Program-made: the position numbers and the translations under genes | NCBI GenBank assembly: GCA_903920455.1 | Contig: CAIXLY010000003.1 | Coordinates: 1-64,000, forward strand | Origin: an uncultured bacterium | Lineage (GTDB): Bacteria > Bacteroidota > Bacteroidia > Chitinophagales > Chitinophagaceae | Reading direction: 5' to 3' | DNA length: 64,000 nt | In this document: positions 62,569 to 64,000 of the stretch, in pieces | Layout of the letters: each line of letters opens with the position of its first letter | Position numbering within the stretch: the stretch's first letter is position 1 | The notes under the pieces: generated by a model | The model's database searches: none | Seen by the model: the letters and a program-made list of their open reading frames with translations, nothing else | What the model was told of the DNA's origin: nothing

Positions 62569-64000
62569 TTAAAAATTAGCTGATGCAATAAATTCTTTCA
62601 CAGCATCAATTGTTTTTTGCAAGCCCGCCGCGTCTTGTCCACCTGCAGTAGCCAGCGCCTTTTGTCCACCACCACCACCTTTGATCAAGCCCGCAACGTG
62701 GGTCTTGATGAGCATTACGGCATCAAGCCCCTGATCAGAAACCAAAGCATCAGAAAGTCCAATAGAAACATTGGGTTTACCGGAAATATTGGCTCCAAGA
62801 ATAATTACTGAATTTTCATTTGCAGATCTCAGCTCATTACATATTTTCTTAAGGGCATCTGGAGAGGATGAGTCAACAACTGCCCCGATAAAGTGAATGT
62901 TTCCAATCGACTCAACTTTGTTCAGCAACTCCGTTTTCAAGAAGCCCAGCAAGCGATTTTCCACCTGTTCAAGCTGCTTTTTTACTGAAGTAAATTCCTC
63001 AGCCTGCTGTTCGATTGCTCGAACCAGGTCGCGAGGATTCTTGAACATTAGATTTACTTGTTTTATCAGTGACTGATCTTGATTTATCTTCTCTTCTGCA
63101 GCAACACTACACACTGCCTCAATGCGTCTTACACCAGCTGCAACCCCAGATTCAGAAATCACAACACAATATCCCAGTTCCCCAGTAGTGCCAACATGGG
63201 TGCCACCACAGAGTTCAACAGAGTAGGAAGGATCAATGGTTACTACCCGAACAGTTTCTCCGTACTTCTCGCCAAATAAGGCCATCGCACCTAGCTTTAT
63301 TGCATCGTCTTTAGGCATTTCCTTAATGATCACCGGAATATTCTCCCGTATTTTTTGGTTCACGATAGCAGTAACAGCATCAATCTCATCATCACTCGTC
63401 TTTGAAAAATGTGAAAAATCAAAACGCATTCCTTGATCATTCACCAACGAACCCTTTTGTGCAACATGAGTTCCCAGTACGTTGCGCAGAGCAGCATGCA
63501 GGAGATGGGTTAGGGTATGGTGATTGGTGATTTCTTTTCTTCTTGCAGTATCTACACTAGCAAGCACATCCGCAACAAGGGTATCGGGCAGTGAGGCAAC
63601 GGTATGAACAATAAGGTCGTTTTCTTTTTTTGTGTTGACCACTTCAATAACATGGCTGCCCATGGTAATGGTTCCCGTATCTCCCACCTGACCTCCACTT
63701 TCTGCATAGAAAGGAGTTTTCTCTAATACAACCTGAAAAGTAGTTTGTCCTTTTGCAGTCACTTTCCTATATCTCAGCAGTTTTGTTGAGCAAGAAAGTT
63801 CTTGGTACCCTATAAAAGAGTGATCCGTTTTTTGTGATGTTGTCAATTCAACCCAATCATCAACATCTGATGCAGTAGCAGCGCGGCTCCTATTTTTCTG
63901 GGCCAGCATTTCCTTTTCAAAACCTGCTTCATCCACTTTTATTTCATGCTCTTGTGCAATCAATCTTGTGAGGTCAATCGGAAACCCATAGGTATCATAC
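62569..64000 (-). CDS. alaS: Alanyl-tRNA synthetase, C-terminal part
   Basis: The frame is open to the window edge and continues outside, so the catalytic core is missing here. The visible 477 residues begin with the end of the catalytic region (YDTYGFPIDLTRLIAQEH), followed by the editing domain with HHTLTHLLHAALRN (metal His pair) and CGGTHVGTTGELGY (Cys/His metal site), and the C-Ala domain (MLIKTHVAGLIKGGGGGQKA) that ends in the characteristic glycine run. The gene ends 22 bases before the chosen gatB start. Confidence 0.96.
   Translation of the reverse strand, partial: YDTYGFPIDLTRLIAQEHEIKVDEAGFEKEMLAQKNRSRAATASDVDDWVELTTSQKTDHSFIGYQELSCSTKLLRYRKVTAKGQTTFQVVLEKTPFYAESGGQVGDTGTITMGSHVIEVVNTKKENDLIVHTVASLPDTLVADVLASVDTARRKEITNHHTLTHLLHAALRNVLGTHVAQKGSLVNDQGMRFDFSHFSKTSDDEIDAVTAIVNQKIRENIPVIIKEMPKDDAIKLGAMALFGEKYGETVRVVTIDPSYSVELCGGTHVGTTGELGYCVVISESGVAAGVRRIEAVCSVAAEEKINQDQSLIKQVNLMFKNPRDLVRAIEQQAEEFTSVKKQLEQVENRLLGFLKTELLNKVESIGNIHFIGAVVDSSSPDALKKICNELRSANENSVIILGANISGKPNVSIGLSDALVSDQGLDAVMLIKTHVAGLIKGGGGGQKALATAGGQDAAGLQKTIDAVKEFIASANF

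Overview
The window looks like chromosomal DNA from a member of the phylum Bacteroidota, most like the Cytophagia/Cytophagales side. I cannot name the genus from sequence alone. The signs are -7 promoter elements of the TAnnTTTG type, Shine-Dalgarno sequences that are often weak, several TTG starts, a PorZ-like type IX secretion protein, a transketolase split into subunits, an F-ATPase a-subunit with a long exported N-terminal part, a TonB-dependent receptor, and PhoB/PhoR-like, ThuA/sorbosone-dehydrogenase and Hyi/Gfo-Idh families typical of this phylum. Coding density is very high. No gap exceeds 300 bases, no tRNA or rRNA gene was seen, and no phage, insertion sequence or CRISPR array was recognised.

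Layout. 1-5400 is housekeeping: the ruvC 3' end, then on the minus strand rsmA, a 2-hydroxyacid dehydrogenase, greA, a HIT protein and a small membrane protein, and on the plus strand pdxA and an outer-membrane-type protein. 5400-14550 is an accessory sugar island: a LolA-like protein, an exported hydroxypyruvate-isomerase-like TIM barrel, an FGE-like protein, an exported Gfo/Idh/MocA oxidoreductase, a sialate-O-acetylesterase-like esterase and a large lipoprotein fusing ThuA, sorbosone dehydrogenase, PKD, cytochrome c and CBM6-like parts. A long 9-bp repeat hairpin lies between two of its convergent genes. 14580-24720 holds an ABC-2 exporter, the ATP synthase genes atpB-E-F-H-A (atpG is not next to them), an MsbA-like ABC exporter, and an uncharacterised exported protein with a possible caspase/gingipain-like (clan CD) end.

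24850-30960 has a PhoB/PhoR-like two-component pair, a beta-helix surface lipoprotein and a TonB-dependent receptor. The receptor's upstream region carries TTAA-type motifs in an 11-bp register, much like a Pho box. 31100-35880 has rmlA, galE, the C-terminal half of transketolase, and an ECF sigma / probable anti-sigma / Spy-like set. 35900-43890 is the cell-shape cluster mreB-mreC-mreD-pbp2-rodA with a metallo-hydrolase behind it and purD in front. 43975-48616 is a POT transporter, an OPT transporter and an AlkB hydroxylase in tandem. 48613-64000 carries serS, a cyclophilin, gcvH, a VanZ-like protein, prfA, an amidohydrolase, recO, porZ, an RND/MMPL exporter, a TlpA-like thioredoxin, gatB and the 3' part of alaS.

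The most interesting signals are the Pho-box-like array together with the receptor/lipoprotein pair and the nearby two-component pair, the 9-bp repeat hairpin, the exported clan-CD-like protein, and the periplasmic sugar-oxidation island.
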